NCBI RefSeq assembly: GCF_001695855.1
Contig: NZ_MBSS01000020.1
Location: forward strand, 1 to 64,000
DNA from: Ensifer sp. LC163
Lineage (GTDB): Bacteria; Pseudomonadota; Alphaproteobacteria; Rhizobiales; Rhizobiaceae
Direction of reading: 5' to 3'
Length of the DNA: 64,000 bases
The position numbers and the translations under genes were made by a program. This document shows, piece after piece, positions 44,339-52,489 of this stretch. The notes under the pieces were generated by a model. It ran no database searches, had not been told where the DNA came from, and saw only the letters and a list, made by a program, of their open reading frames with translations. Each line of letters opens with the position of its first letter. The stretch's first letter is position 1.

Positions 44339-44542
44339 ATGGCGGACTTCCAGTCAAATTTCGACAGGCTGAAGAATTCGAATGTCATTCCCGATGTGGA
44401 CGCGAATTTGCTCCCGAAAGCGGTACATGATGCGATCGCAAACCTGGGCGACGCCGAAATGACGGTTCTCGAAAAGATAAGTAGTTCGACTGGGACCCAC
44501 ATATACCTCAACAATAACCATCAGGTCATCTGTGGATTCTGA
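44339..44542 (+). CDS. RiPP precursor peptide candidate
   Basis: 67 aa. The first ~46 residues look like a leader: acidic and helical (ADFQSNFDRLKNSNV, then LPKAVHDAIANLGDAEMTVL). The C-terminal ~20 residues are different: ISSSTGTHIYLNNNHQVICG followed by Phe. This gives Ser48-50, Thr51, Thr53 and a single Cys65 as possible YcaO substrates. It has a strong ribosome site, directly precedes and overlaps the YcaO gene (11 bp), and has no similarity to enzymes. The leader/core boundary is a guess. It is not like trifolitoxin precursor TfxA by eye. Confidence 0.78.
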   Translation: MADFQSNFDRLKNSNVIPDVDANLLPKAVHDAIANLGDAEMTVLEKISSSTGTHIYLNNNHQVICGF

Positions 44543-45767
44543 ATTCGTGGTGTCGTCCGCTCTGCTGGACCGGTGGCCGTTGTACGACCGCCGCAATGAG
44601 GGGCATAGCGCCTTAGAAGAAGCCAAACACAAGCTGCTCCTCAAATCAACAATCGAGCAAGTCCCGGTAACACGCATAGCCGACATCACACCACTCGACG
44701 TCCTGGGCATTCCTGTGTTTGCAGCGGTCACTCCCCTGGCACGAGATTTGACCACCCATCTGGGCAAAGGGGTGGACAAAGAAGCGGCTCGCATCAGTGC
44801 CATCATGGAGTCGATCGAGAGGGTTTGCGCAGAGGAGTTCGAGCGCGAGTCTCGATCTTCCACTTATCTTGAGCTTAAAGCTTCCGGTGCCTATGTTGCC
44901 GATCCTCTGTCCTTCGATCTTCCCCCTCTGACCAGTTATCGTCCAGATTCGCGGATTGAATGGGTCGAGGGTTGGGAATTCATTCGGGCTCGTCCGATCT
45001 GGGTTCCAGCCGACCTGGCGCGGTCTCCTGCAAAGGAAGGTATACTGGATCAGGTCGATACCAATGGCTTGGCCGCCGGGTTCACTTGTGGCCGGGCGGT
45101 ACGCAGCGCGCTTCTGGAGGTTGTCGAACGGGATGCGGTCAGTCAGCACCACTTCTTTGAACAGTATGGACATGCGGGGGACGCCGGGCCTGCTGGACGC
45201 AGGATTGATCTGGATTCACTTCCTCCAATACCCAAGGCGCTTGCCGAGCGCGCCAAGGAATCAAAGCTGAGACTCATCCTGGAAGATCTGACGAGCGACC
45301 TTGACATACCAGTCATATCGAGCACGTTGATAGACCCGTCCTTTTGTAGTGCCGCGGGGCCGATGCCGCTGGTCGTTGCGGGGTGGGGCGCTGACCTTCA
45401 GGCCGGCGCCGCCGTTACACACGCTATCCTTGAGTCATTCCAATCAAGGCTCGGGGTCATTCACGGTGCCCGTGACTCGTACAACCAAGTCCCCCCTTCG
45501 CGGCGGGCCAGCGTATCCAAGCCCGGGATTCCTGTAGCCGAGCATCACTTCTCCACCATTGCCAATGCAAACTTGTCAGATCTTGAGTCAGAAATCGAAT
45601 TTGTCCTGGAGAGGCTGAAGTCCGTCGGACTTACGCAGGTCATAGTGATTGACATGAGCCGAAAGTCGCTGGGCCTGCCCGTTGTGAGGGTGCGCGTACC
45701 CGGTCTATCGCTCTTTACGATCGACCACCGCCGGGTTGGCTGGCGAAGTGCAAGGCACCTGCTGTAA
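44532..45767 (+). CDS. YcaO-family cyclodehydratase/thioamide synthase
   Basis: 411 aa from a GTG at 44532 inside the precursor gene. YcaO ATP-binding motifs are present: SAIMESIERVCAEE (about residues 89-102) and AAGFTCGRAVRSALLEVVER (about 181-200) with the E-x-x-E pair, then a late VVRVRVPGLSLFTIDHRR. YcaO enzymes phosphorylate peptide amide oxygens to install azolines or thioamides. No E1-like or ocin-ThiF partner is present, but a TfuA gene follows, which points to the TfuA-linked branch. The frame stops at TAATG, overlapping tfuA. Confidence 0.93.
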   Translation: MDSEFVVSSALLDRWPLYDRRNEGHSALEEAKHKLLLKSTIEQVPVTRIADITPLDVLGIPVFAAVTPLARDLTTHLGKGVDKEAARISAIMESIERVCAEEFERESRSSTYLELKASGAYVADPLSFDLPPLTSYRPDSRIEWVEGWEFIRARPIWVPADLARSPAKEGILDQVDTNGLAAGFTCGRAVRSALLEVVERDAVSQHHFFEQYGHAGDAGPAGRRIDLDSLPPIPKALAERAKESKLRLILEDLTSDLDIPVISSTLIDPSFCSAAGPMPLVVAGWGADLQAGAAVTHAILESFQSRLGVIHGARDSYNQVPPSRRASVSKPGIPVAEHHFSTIANANLSDLESEIEFVLERLKSVGLTQVIVIDMSRKSLGLPVVRVRVPGLSLFTIDHRRVGWRSARHLL

Positions 45768-46954
45768 TGGGCACGATGCGGATGCCGCCAGTCGTGTTTT
45801 TGGGGCCAAGTGCGCCCGCTTCGGACATCATGTCCATATTGCCAGGTGCGATCATAAGACCTCCAGCGAGGCGGGGGGACCTTTATGCTTGTCGCATCTT
45901 GAAGCACGAGTTCTTTCTGGTCCTGGACGGCGCATTTGGCAACGTACTTTCCATTTCGCCACGGGAAGTCGTTGACGTTGTCCAGGACGGGGCGGTCGTG
46001 GTCGGTGCCTCCAGCATGGGGGCGCTCCGAGCGGCGGATTGCTCTCCTGCAGGTGTGCATGGCGCAGGGATCATATTTCGGCTGTTCAAAGACCGGATAA
46101 TATCCGCGGAGGACGAGGTGGCAGTCCTGTACCGCGAGGACAGGGCTTATCCGTCGCTTACGGAGCCATTGATCAATATGCGGATCGCGCTGCGGCGGGC
46201 CATAAGGAACGGTCTCGTAGAAGCAGCCGAAGCCGAGGAAGTTATCTCGGCAGCTCAATTGCTTCATTTTACTCTCAGGACCTGGCCCAGAGCCTATCAG
46301 AAAGCCGGGCGCCACCTCTCGGGCGAACTGCGCGACTTTTTAACGGCGATAGATACGAAGCGCACCGACGCCGTTCAGGCCGCTAACAAGGTCTTGAAAT
46401 TACTAGAGGTTGATAGAGGTCCGCCCCGCGCATCCAGATCACCTCAGTTGTTTGGCCTTCTGGGCGATGGCAGGGAACGGGCCCCCGATGCGCTGAGTGG
46501 CGCGGATCGGCAACAGATTGAAGCCGAGTTCATCGAGTGGCTTTGCTGTTCCGGGCGGGGCTATCCACGGCTCGGCAATGAAATTGACTGGCTCATCGGA
46601 GAATTGAAGGTGCCGAATGCGTCGGTTTGGAATATTCTTGACGGCTCGAGCGAACTGCAGGCCGACCTGATGAGGTTCAACGTCTTTTGCAGGGCTGTCG
46701 CCGAAGCTCGGCGATGCGGCCTTCGGCCGGAAATGGAGGACTTCCGGCAAGCTGAAAGTCAACTGGCCAACGCCCATCGTGCCGGCTCATGGAATGAGCT
46801 CCTCAATTGCAAAGGAAGTGGTTCGTCTTTCTCCAAGCGCCTGAGCATACATTGCACTCAACTTGCTCTGACCAAATGCCTTCGACGGACATCCTTGTTC
46901 GGAGCGGCTCTGTCAACGAAGCCGAGAGAGGTTTTGTTATGGCACCCCCGGTAG
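45767..46954 (+). CDS. TfuA-like RiPP maturation protein
   Basis: 395 aa. The TfuA core occupies about residues 8-160: VVFLGPSAP, ILPGAIIRPPARRGDL, VLDGAFGNVLSISPREV, VVVGASSMGALRAADC and GVHGAGIIFRLFKDR. These match the TfuA family first seen in trifolitoxin synthesis and later tied to YcaO-dependent thioamidation, where it may deliver sulfur. The C-terminal ~230 residues are longer than the minimal TfuA and have no motif I recognise; the part at about 250-330 (EFIEWLCCSGRGYPRLGNEI) may bind the peptide. Start overlaps the YcaO stop by one base. Confidence 0.92.
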   Translation: MGTMRMPPVVFLGPSAPASDIMSILPGAIIRPPARRGDLYACRILKHEFFLVLDGAFGNVLSISPREVVDVVQDGAVVVGASSMGALRAADCSPAGVHGAGIIFRLFKDRIISAEDEVAVLYREDRAYPSLTEPLINMRIALRRAIRNGLVEAAEAEEVISAAQLLHFTLRTWPRAYQKAGRHLSGELRDFLTAIDTKRTDAVQAANKVLKLLEVDRGPPRASRSPQLFGLLGDGRERAPDALSGADRQQIEAEFIEWLCCSGRGYPRLGNEIDWLIGELKVPNASVWNILDGSSELQADLMRFNVFCRAVAEARRCGLRPEMEDFRQAESQLANAHRAGSWNELLNCKGSGSSFSKRLSIHCTQLALTKCLRRTSLFGAALSTKPREVLLWHPR

Positions 46955-49584
46955 AAAGCCAGACTCAATCGCCAGGCAACAGCGTTTGCATGCTCTTTAC
47001 TGACATTGAGGGTTCGACAAACCTGGTGGATTCTTATCCCGACCTCTATGATGAGATGCTCCTTCGGCACAATGAGTTGCTGCGCAACGCCATCCAATCC
47101 TATGGTGGCGAGGAAATAAACGTTGTTGGCGACTCTGTTTTCGCACTCTTTCCTGGCTCCGCCCAAGGGGTTCAGGCAGCGATTGACGCCCAACTTGCTC
47201 TCAAGAAAGAAGAATGGGCTCAAGGATGCAAGCCATCGGTCCGGATGGGTCTGCATTCCGGAACTGTGAGAAGACATGATGTCACCGTGACCGGAATAGA
47301 GGTGCATCGTGCGGCTCGTATCGCATCGGTGGCACATGGAGGTCAGATCGTCATTTCGAACGTCGTCCGCGATGAGCTGGCAGAAGGCCTCATCGGAGCG
47401 ACCGTAGAAGTGCGCGATCTCGGATTCCATCGCCTCAAGGATCTTCGATATCCTGAAGCGTTGTTCGATCTGGTGGTCCCGGGACTACCAAGCGAATTTG
47501 CGCCTATCTCATCGATCGGCGCGAATCGCACCAATCTCCCGTCCGATTTGCCGGTTCTCTACGGTCGGGGCCTGGAATTAGCCCGGTTAAATCAAATACT
47601 AGCGGATAAACAGAGCCGTATTATTACGCTGACAGGCGCCGGTGGCGTGGGCAAGACAAGCTTGGCGATCCGCGCTGGCAGATCAGCGCTAAGCTTCTTT
47701 TCACGGGGCGTGTTTTTCGTACAGTTGAGAGAAATTGACAACCCGGATCTGATCGGTTCGGAAATCTGCAAGGCCATAGGCCTGCAGGAGGTGCCCGGTA
47801 TCTCCGCCATCGAAACGGTGTGCAACTCGCTGGGTGGCGCTGAGGTGTTATTGATATTCGACACTTTCGAGCATCTGGTCGAAGCTGCGCCGGTCATAAA
47901 TGCCATTCGCAAAACATGTCCGGCGACCACCGTTCTGAGCACCAGTCGCGAGCCCCTCAAATTGCGCTCGGAGACGGAATTCGTCGTGCCTCCCCTCAGC
48001 GTACCGGACGAAGGGGAGGGCTTCGACCGGATTCTCGAGAATCCATCCGTGCAGCTCTTTGAGAAGTTCGCACGCCGCGAACGACCGGACTTCAGCTTGG
48101 GAGATGACACACTGGGGCCGGTATCCAGAATATGCCGGAGACTTGACGGGCTACCACTGGCGCTTGAACTGGCAGCCTCGCATGTAGGGCTCCTCAGTGT
48201 AGCGGAGCTGGAGGACCGTCTTCAATACAGTATGCAAGACCTTCGAAGCAGGGCGCGGGATAGTGATCCTCGTCACCGTACCCTTCGTCTGATGATCGGA
48301 TGGAGCGACCATCTCCTGACGGAAAGCCAGCGCCGGGTTTTTTATGCATCGGCCGTCTTTAACGGCGGCTTCGATCTTCGTGCCGTCGTATCCTTGTTCG
48401 AGGACGAGATCGATGTCGTTGACCAGGTAGAAGCTCTTCTGGACAAAAGCCTATTGTTCAGAACGACAGCTCTGGGCCATCCGCGTCTCAACATGCTGGA
48501 CACGGTTCGCGATTATGCGCTCGACAAGCTGCGCGGGTCGGGCGAGTACGAAACTATCCGTGACCGTCAGGCGGACCATTTTACCGAGCTTGTTCTGTCA
48601 GCCGCGCCAAACGTGATGAGGTTCAATCAGCGCGATTCTGTCGAGCACCTGATGCAAGAGTCTGGGAACATTCGGGTGGCACTCGAATGGCGGATGAGGC
48701 AATCCAGCGCCCTTCAATCCGCCAAGCTCATCGAGGCGCTGACGTGGCTTTGGATATCGAGGGGCCAGTTTTCGGAAGCGAGAACATGGTCGGACAAAGC
48801 TTTGCAACACGCGCGGACCACAGGTGAACCAGAGCCGCGGGCGCGAATTTTGAACTCAGCCGCCTTGATCCGGTACATGTCTGGTGAGCCTGAAACAGCG
48901 CGCGAAAGCGGCGTTGAAAGTCACCGTATCTACTCCGAGCTGGGGAACAAGGCCGGAATTGCGAGTGCCGGGATTATTGCCGGCATTGCCAAAGCCACCT
49001 CGGGTGACCCTGACGCAGGCGGCGCTTTGATCGTGGAATCACTCGAACTGGCGAAGCTCATCGGCGACGACCATGGAACCGTGCTTGCGCTTATTGCAAT
49101 TGGGGAAGGAACACGCGCCGAAGGGGACGAGGCTGCTGCCGAAGCCTACTATCTTGATGCCCTCAAACTGCTCGACAAACTGGGTGACACCTATTGGCAT
49201 GGCCACCTATTGCAGAACCTCGCCCATTTCAGACTGCACAGCAGCGATTGGAGGAACGCTGCGGCGTTCGCCGGCCGGGCCCTGGCTATCGGCGAGAGAT
49301 ATGACTACCCGATGGTAGTGAACCTCGCTGTCGCAGCGATAAGCGGAGTGCTCGCAGCGAAAGAGGATTGGGACGGTGCTGCAGAAATCATCGGGGCAGT
49401 GAATGGTCGTCTTGCTCGGCTGGGAGTCCGATTTGAGCCGACAGACGACGCCGATTTTCAAAGGATCGTGTCTGCGGTTCGCAAGGCATCAGGAAACAAA
49501 CGATTCGCCCGTGTAAGCGGAAAAGGGGCTAAGCGCCAATGGGAGCAAATACTTTCGTCATGCCGCGCTGCCGTTGCAAGTTAG
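46939..49584 (+). CDS. Class III cyclase - STAND ATPase - TPR regulator
   Basis: 881 aa. Residues about 12-170 form a class III nucleotide cyclase domain: VCMLFTDIEGSTNL and NVVGDSVFALFP carry the two metal Asp, and GIEVHRAARIAS is the substrate helix (His replaces the usual Asn). A P-loop GAGGVGKTS lies near residues 233-241, followed by NB-ARC-type LLIFDTFEH and STSREPL and a GLPLALELAA motif (STAND/AfsR-like). The last ~280 residues look like TPR helices. No DNA-binding domain is visible. ATG 46939 with GAGAGG overlaps the tfuA end by 16 bp, so it is translationally coupled to the RiPP genes. Confidence 0.88.
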   Translation: MAPPVESQTQSPGNSVCMLFTDIEGSTNLVDSYPDLYDEMLLRHNELLRNAIQSYGGEEINVVGDSVFALFPGSAQGVQAAIDAQLALKKEEWAQGCKPSVRMGLHSGTVRRHDVTVTGIEVHRAARIASVAHGGQIVISNVVRDELAEGLIGATVEVRDLGFHRLKDLRYPEALFDLVVPGLPSEFAPISSIGANRTNLPSDLPVLYGRGLELARLNQILADKQSRIITLTGAGGVGKTSLAIRAGRSALSFFSRGVFFVQLREIDNPDLIGSEICKAIGLQEVPGISAIETVCNSLGGAEVLLIFDTFEHLVEAAPVINAIRKTCPATTVLSTSREPLKLRSETEFVVPPLSVPDEGEGFDRILENPSVQLFEKFARRERPDFSLGDDTLGPVSRICRRLDGLPLALELAASHVGLLSVAELEDRLQYSMQDLRSRARDSDPRHRTLRLMIGWSDHLLTESQRRVFYASAVFNGGFDLRAVVSLFEDEIDVVDQVEALLDKSLLFRTTALGHPRLNMLDTVRDYALDKLRGSGEYETIRDRQADHFTELVLSAAPNVMRFNQRDSVEHLMQESGNIRVALEWRMRQSSALQSAKLIEALTWLWISRGQFSEARTWSDKALQHARTTGEPEPRARILNSAALIRYMSGEPETARESGVESHRIYSELGNKAGIASAGIIAGIAKATSGDPDAGGALIVESLELAKLIGDDHGTVLALIAIGEGTRAEGDEAAAEAYYLDALKLLDKLGDTYWHGHLLQNLAHFRLHSSDWRNAAAFAGRALAIGERYDYPMVVNLAVAAISGVLAAKEDWDGAAEIIGAVNGRLARLGVRFEPTDDADFQRIVSAVRKASGNKRFARVSGKGAKRQWEQILSSCRAAVAS

Positions 49585-49655
49585 GCGCTATTGTAGGATC
49601 GTCTCTCGAATGGCGACACCGTCCGGTCAACTGTTCTAGATGCGGCGCGGAAGTG

Positions 49656-49833
49656 CAAGTCTCAGTGCTATCAGGCCCCGCAACCAGATCATAAAAAAGC
49701 CCGCAGGACAGCAATGTCCGCGGGCTTTTTGACGTTCTGAACCGCTGACCTTGCCCCCAAGTTTTATCCGGTTTTGAGTTCGCTCCAGCGGTTTTTGGTT
49801 GCTGCATTTGCGGCGGTAGCGACGGGTTGCGGT
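49656..49833. repeat. Direct repeat B flanking the RiPP island
   Basis: 178 bp matching repeat A (43146-43345). It begins with CAAGTCTC, includes a near copy of the tRNA-fMet 3' end (one C fewer), the terminator, and the 3' end of an IS3-family transposase gene. Beyond 49833 the two copies diverge: copy B continues into more of the transposase. Confidence 0.85.
49694..49730. terminator. Bidirectional terminator in repeat B
   Basis: AAAAAGCCCGC (49694-49704) pairs with GCGGGCTTTTT (49720-49730), plus an inner GGACA/TGTCC stem with a GCAA loop. It lies 110 bp after the cyclase gene and probably ends the RiPP operon. Confidence 0.88.
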
Positions 49834-49951
49834 GCGGAGCCATTTCGGCTGCGCAGCACCGCATCACGTCGCGGGTTGACGGTCTGAGCGAACTCGGCAG
49901 GTGTCAGCCAGCCGAGGCCAGAGTGCGGTCGGTGATCGTTGTAGTCGCTGC
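49764..49951 (-). pseudogene. IS3-family transposase (OrfB) C-terminal relic
   Basis: On the minus strand the segment DYNDHRPHSGLGWLTPAEFA, followed by SAPQPVATAANAATKNRWSE and a stop at 49764, is the C-terminal end of an IS3-type integrase-core transposase (the DYN-x-RPH-x-x-L motif). The N-terminal part is missing; the coding stretch ends at 49951, where the IS66 element begins. Repeat A contains only the last ~20 codons of the same gene. Confidence 0.85.
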
Positions 49952-50034
49952 GTAACCGGTGTCCCGCCCCCACGTTGTCCTCCCCGCGCTGATCTGTGAT
50001 CGCCTTTCCATGGACGAGCGATAGGAGTTTCTCC

Positions 50035-50423
50035 ATGGAGACTACATTGGAGGTTCTCACGACCAGGAAGTCTGGACGTGAGGTTCACCGGCACTGGCCG
50101 GACGAGGTGAAGGCGCAGATCGTTTCGGAGAGCGCCTTCGGCCCGGCGCGATGGTGAATGAGGTTGCAGAGCGGCATGGCCTGAAGCCGAACCACCTGTC
50201 CACCTGGCGAACAATGGCGCGGCAGGGCAAGTTGGTTCGGCCCGCACCCGAGGGCCCCGTGGAGTTCGCAGCGGTGATCGTTGATCCACCCGCTTCGGAG
50301 CCGACAATCAAAAAAGCCAGTCGTCCCGAGATCATCGTCGGTTCCGTCACTATCCGTCTGGAAGAAGGCGCGTCTGCCGCCCGGATCGCCGCTGTCGCGC
50401 GTGCCTGCGCGGTTCCGGCATGA
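50035..50423 (+). pseudogene. tnpA: IS66 OrfA (tnpA), frameshifted
   Basis: The ATG at 50035 opens METTLEVLTTRKSGREVHRH and runs to a TGA near 50155. The rest (MVNEVAERHGLKPNHLSTWR, then ARQGKLVRPAPEGPVEF) is in another frame from 50151. Two extra bases (GC) near 50140 explain the break: removing them gives SESLRPGAMVNEV, as in intact OrfA. OrfA is a small HTH protein needed for IS66 transposition, so the element may be immobile unless programmed frameshifting rescues it. Confidence 0.85.
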
Positions 50424-50773
50424 TCTTTCCATCGAACCGGGTTCGGATAATGATAGCGACCAAGCCAGTCGACTTCCGTAAGGGCCACGATGGCTTGGCG
50501 GCACTGGTCAGGAACCAGCTACACAAAGACCCGTTTACCGGAACAGTCTTCATATTCCGGTCGCGCAAAGCAGACCGATTGAAGCTGATCTACTGGGATG
50601 GCAGCGGTCTGGTGATGGCCTACAAGTGGCTGGAGGAGCACACGTTTACCTGGCCAGGTATCAAGGATGGCCTGATGACCTTGGGCCATGCCCAGTTCGA
50701 AGCGCTGTTTGCAGGCCTCGACTGGCGTCGGGTCCGTTCCGTTGAGGCGAGAGCGCCTGACACCATCGAATAG
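50420..50773 (+). CDS. tnpB: IS66 OrfB (TnpB accessory protein)
   Basis: 117 aa. IS66 Orf2 hallmark residues: KPVDFRKGHDGLAALV, VFIFRSRKADRLKLIYWDGS and MAYKWLEEHTFTWP. It overlaps the tnpA stop (ATGA), as is usual for this family. Role in transposition is accessory and poorly defined. Confidence 0.95.
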   Translation: MIFPSNRVRIMIATKPVDFRKGHDGLAALVRNQLHKDPFTGTVFIFRSRKADRLKLIYWDGSGLVMAYKWLEEHTFTWPGIKDGLMTLGHAQFEALFAGLDWRRVRSVEARAPDTIE

Positions 50774-50841
50774 GTGCGTCACGATGACTCGGGCGGCAAA
50801 TTCCGGCGGTGAGACGAGGCAGAATTTGATAAACTTCGACC

Positions 50842-52380
50842 ATGTTGGACGCCGCCGATCTGCCCGACGACATTACTGCCCTGAAGGCGATGCTGATCGC
50901 GGCGCAAGCGCGTGAAGTCCGCAAGGATGAGCGGATCGAAAGGCTGGAGAAGCTGGTTGCCGCTTTCAAGCAGGCGGCCTTCGGTCGCAAATCCGAGACG
51001 ACCGATCCCGAGCAGTTCGATCTGGCGCTGGAGGACCTTGAGGCGGCCATCGCTGCCATCCAAGCCGAAGAAGAAGCGGATGGCCCTTCTGGAAAGCAGC
51101 GCTCCAAATCCCGTGCAGCCAATCGCGGCTTTCTTCCCGCGCATCTTCCACGCATAGATGAGGTCATCGAGCCGGAAAGCCTGATCTGCGCTTGCGGCGG
51201 ATGCCTGCATCGAATCGGCGAGGACGTGTCCGAGCGGCTGGACGTCGTCCCGGTGCAGTTCCGCGTCATTGTCACCCGTCGTCCTAAATATGCCTGCCGC
51301 GCCTGCACCGACGGCATTGCTCAGGCTCCGGCCCCAGCACGACTGATCCAAGCCGGGTTGCCGACGGAGGCGACCATTGCGCATGTGCTGGTGTCCAAAT
51401 ACGCCGATCATTTGCCGCTCTATCGGCAGGCCCAGATCATGAGCCGCCAGGGCATCGATCTCGACCGCTCCACGCTTGCCGATTGGGTTGGTCGGGCAGC
51501 TTTCGAACTGCGTCCGGTCTTCGACGCGTTGATTGCCGATCTGAAGCGCTCGACCAAGCTGTTCATGGACGAGACCCGTGCGCCGGTACTTGATCCCGGC
51601 TCCCGTAAAACCAAGACCGGATACTTCTGGGCACTTGCTCGTGACGACCGACCATGGGGCGGAGGTGCGCCGCCGGGTGTGGCCTTCACCTATGCTCCAG
51701 GTCGCGGCGGGCTACATGCCGAACGAATATTGCAGGGCTTCTCAGGCATTCTGCAGGTCGACGGCTATGCCGGATACAACAGGCTGATCGCACCGGACCG
51801 TGTTGGTCCCGACATTCGGCTTGCCTATTGCTGGGCACACGCGCGTCGAAAGCTGGTGGAGATCACCCGCAACGGACCTGCGCCGATTGCCGAAGACGGC
51901 GTGAAGCGGATTGGCGAACTGTATCGGATCGAGGCCCACTTGCGTGGTCTTGATCCGCAAACCCGCCTCGCCGCAAGACAGGAGCGATCAGCCGCGCTGG
52001 TCACCGACATGGAAACATGGCTCGCCCACCATCGTGCACGTGTGGCAGCCAAGTCCCCACTCGGCGAAGCCCTGAACTACATCGTCAAGTACTGGAACGG
52101 TCTGCGGCTATTCCTGACCGACGGCCGCATCGAGCTCGACAACAACAGCGTCGAGCGAACCATCCGACCGATAGCCCTCAATCGGAAGAATGCGCTCTTT
52201 GCAGGCCACGACGCCGGGGCCGAAAACTGGGCCGCCATCGCCTCGCTCGTTGAGACCTGCAAGCTCAATGCCGTTGATCCGCAGGTCTACCTGGCCAGCA
52301 CGCTCACCGCCATCGTCAACGGCCACAAGCAGAGCCGGATCGATGACCTGCTTCCTTGGAATTATCCCGCCAAGGTGTGA
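50842..52380 (+). CDS. tnpC: IS66 transposase (TnpC, DDE type)
   Basis: 512 aa, full length. N-terminal coiled coil (ERIEKLVAAFKQAAFGRKSE-like region), a zinc-finger-like CACGGCLHRIGEDVSE, then the DDE core with LFMDETRAPVLDPG, LQVDGYAGYNRL and, near the end, ELDNNSVERTIRPIALNRKN. The transposase looks intact even though tnpA is broken. Confidence 0.96.
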   Translation: MLDAADLPDDITALKAMLIAAQAREVRKDERIERLEKLVAAFKQAAFGRKSETTDPEQFDLALEDLEAAIAAIQAEEEADGPSGKQRSKSRAANRGFLPAHLPRIDEVIEPESLICACGGCLHRIGEDVSERLDVVPVQFRVIVTRRPKYACRACTDGIAQAPAPARLIQAGLPTEATIAHVLVSKYADHLPLYRQAQIMSRQGIDLDRSTLADWVGRAAFELRPVFDALIADLKRSTKLFMDETRAPVLDPGSRKTKTGYFWALARDDRPWGGGAPPGVAFTYAPGRGGLHAERILQGFSGILQVDGYAGYNRLIAPDRVGPDIRLAYCWAHARRKLVEITRNGPAPIAEDGVKRIGELYRIEAHLRGLDPQTRLAARQERSAALVTDMETWLAHHRARVAAKSPLGEALNYIVKYWNGLRLFLTDGRIELDNNSVERTIRPIALNRKNALFAGHDAGAENWAAIASLVETCKLNAVDPQVYLASTLTAIVNGHKQSRIDDLLPWNYPAKV

Positions 52381-52489
52381 TCGCTCGCGACGAACTGAAG
52401 AGTTTGCTTGGTACTATTTGCCGTTACGTACTAGGCAAAGTTGTCGTCGGCTGTCATTTTCCCCTTTAGCTAACATCTAAGGGACTGCA

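Larger units (their letters stand above)
49952..52427 (+). mobile_element. IS66-family insertion sequence
   Basis: The three-gene IS66 layout (tnpA, tnpB, tnpC) is present on the plus strand. The proposed outer ends are GTAACCGG at 49952 and CCGTTAC at 52421-52427, which share only a short GTAAC-type terminal match. No 8-bp target duplication is visible between the bases flanking these ends, so the true ends or later rearrangement are uncertain. It interrupts an IS3-family relic. Confidence 0.8.

Noticed and set aside
49944-52435. 8-bp target site duplication of the IS66 element
   Set aside because: The 8 bp before 49952 and after 52427 do not match, so no duplication can be claimed.
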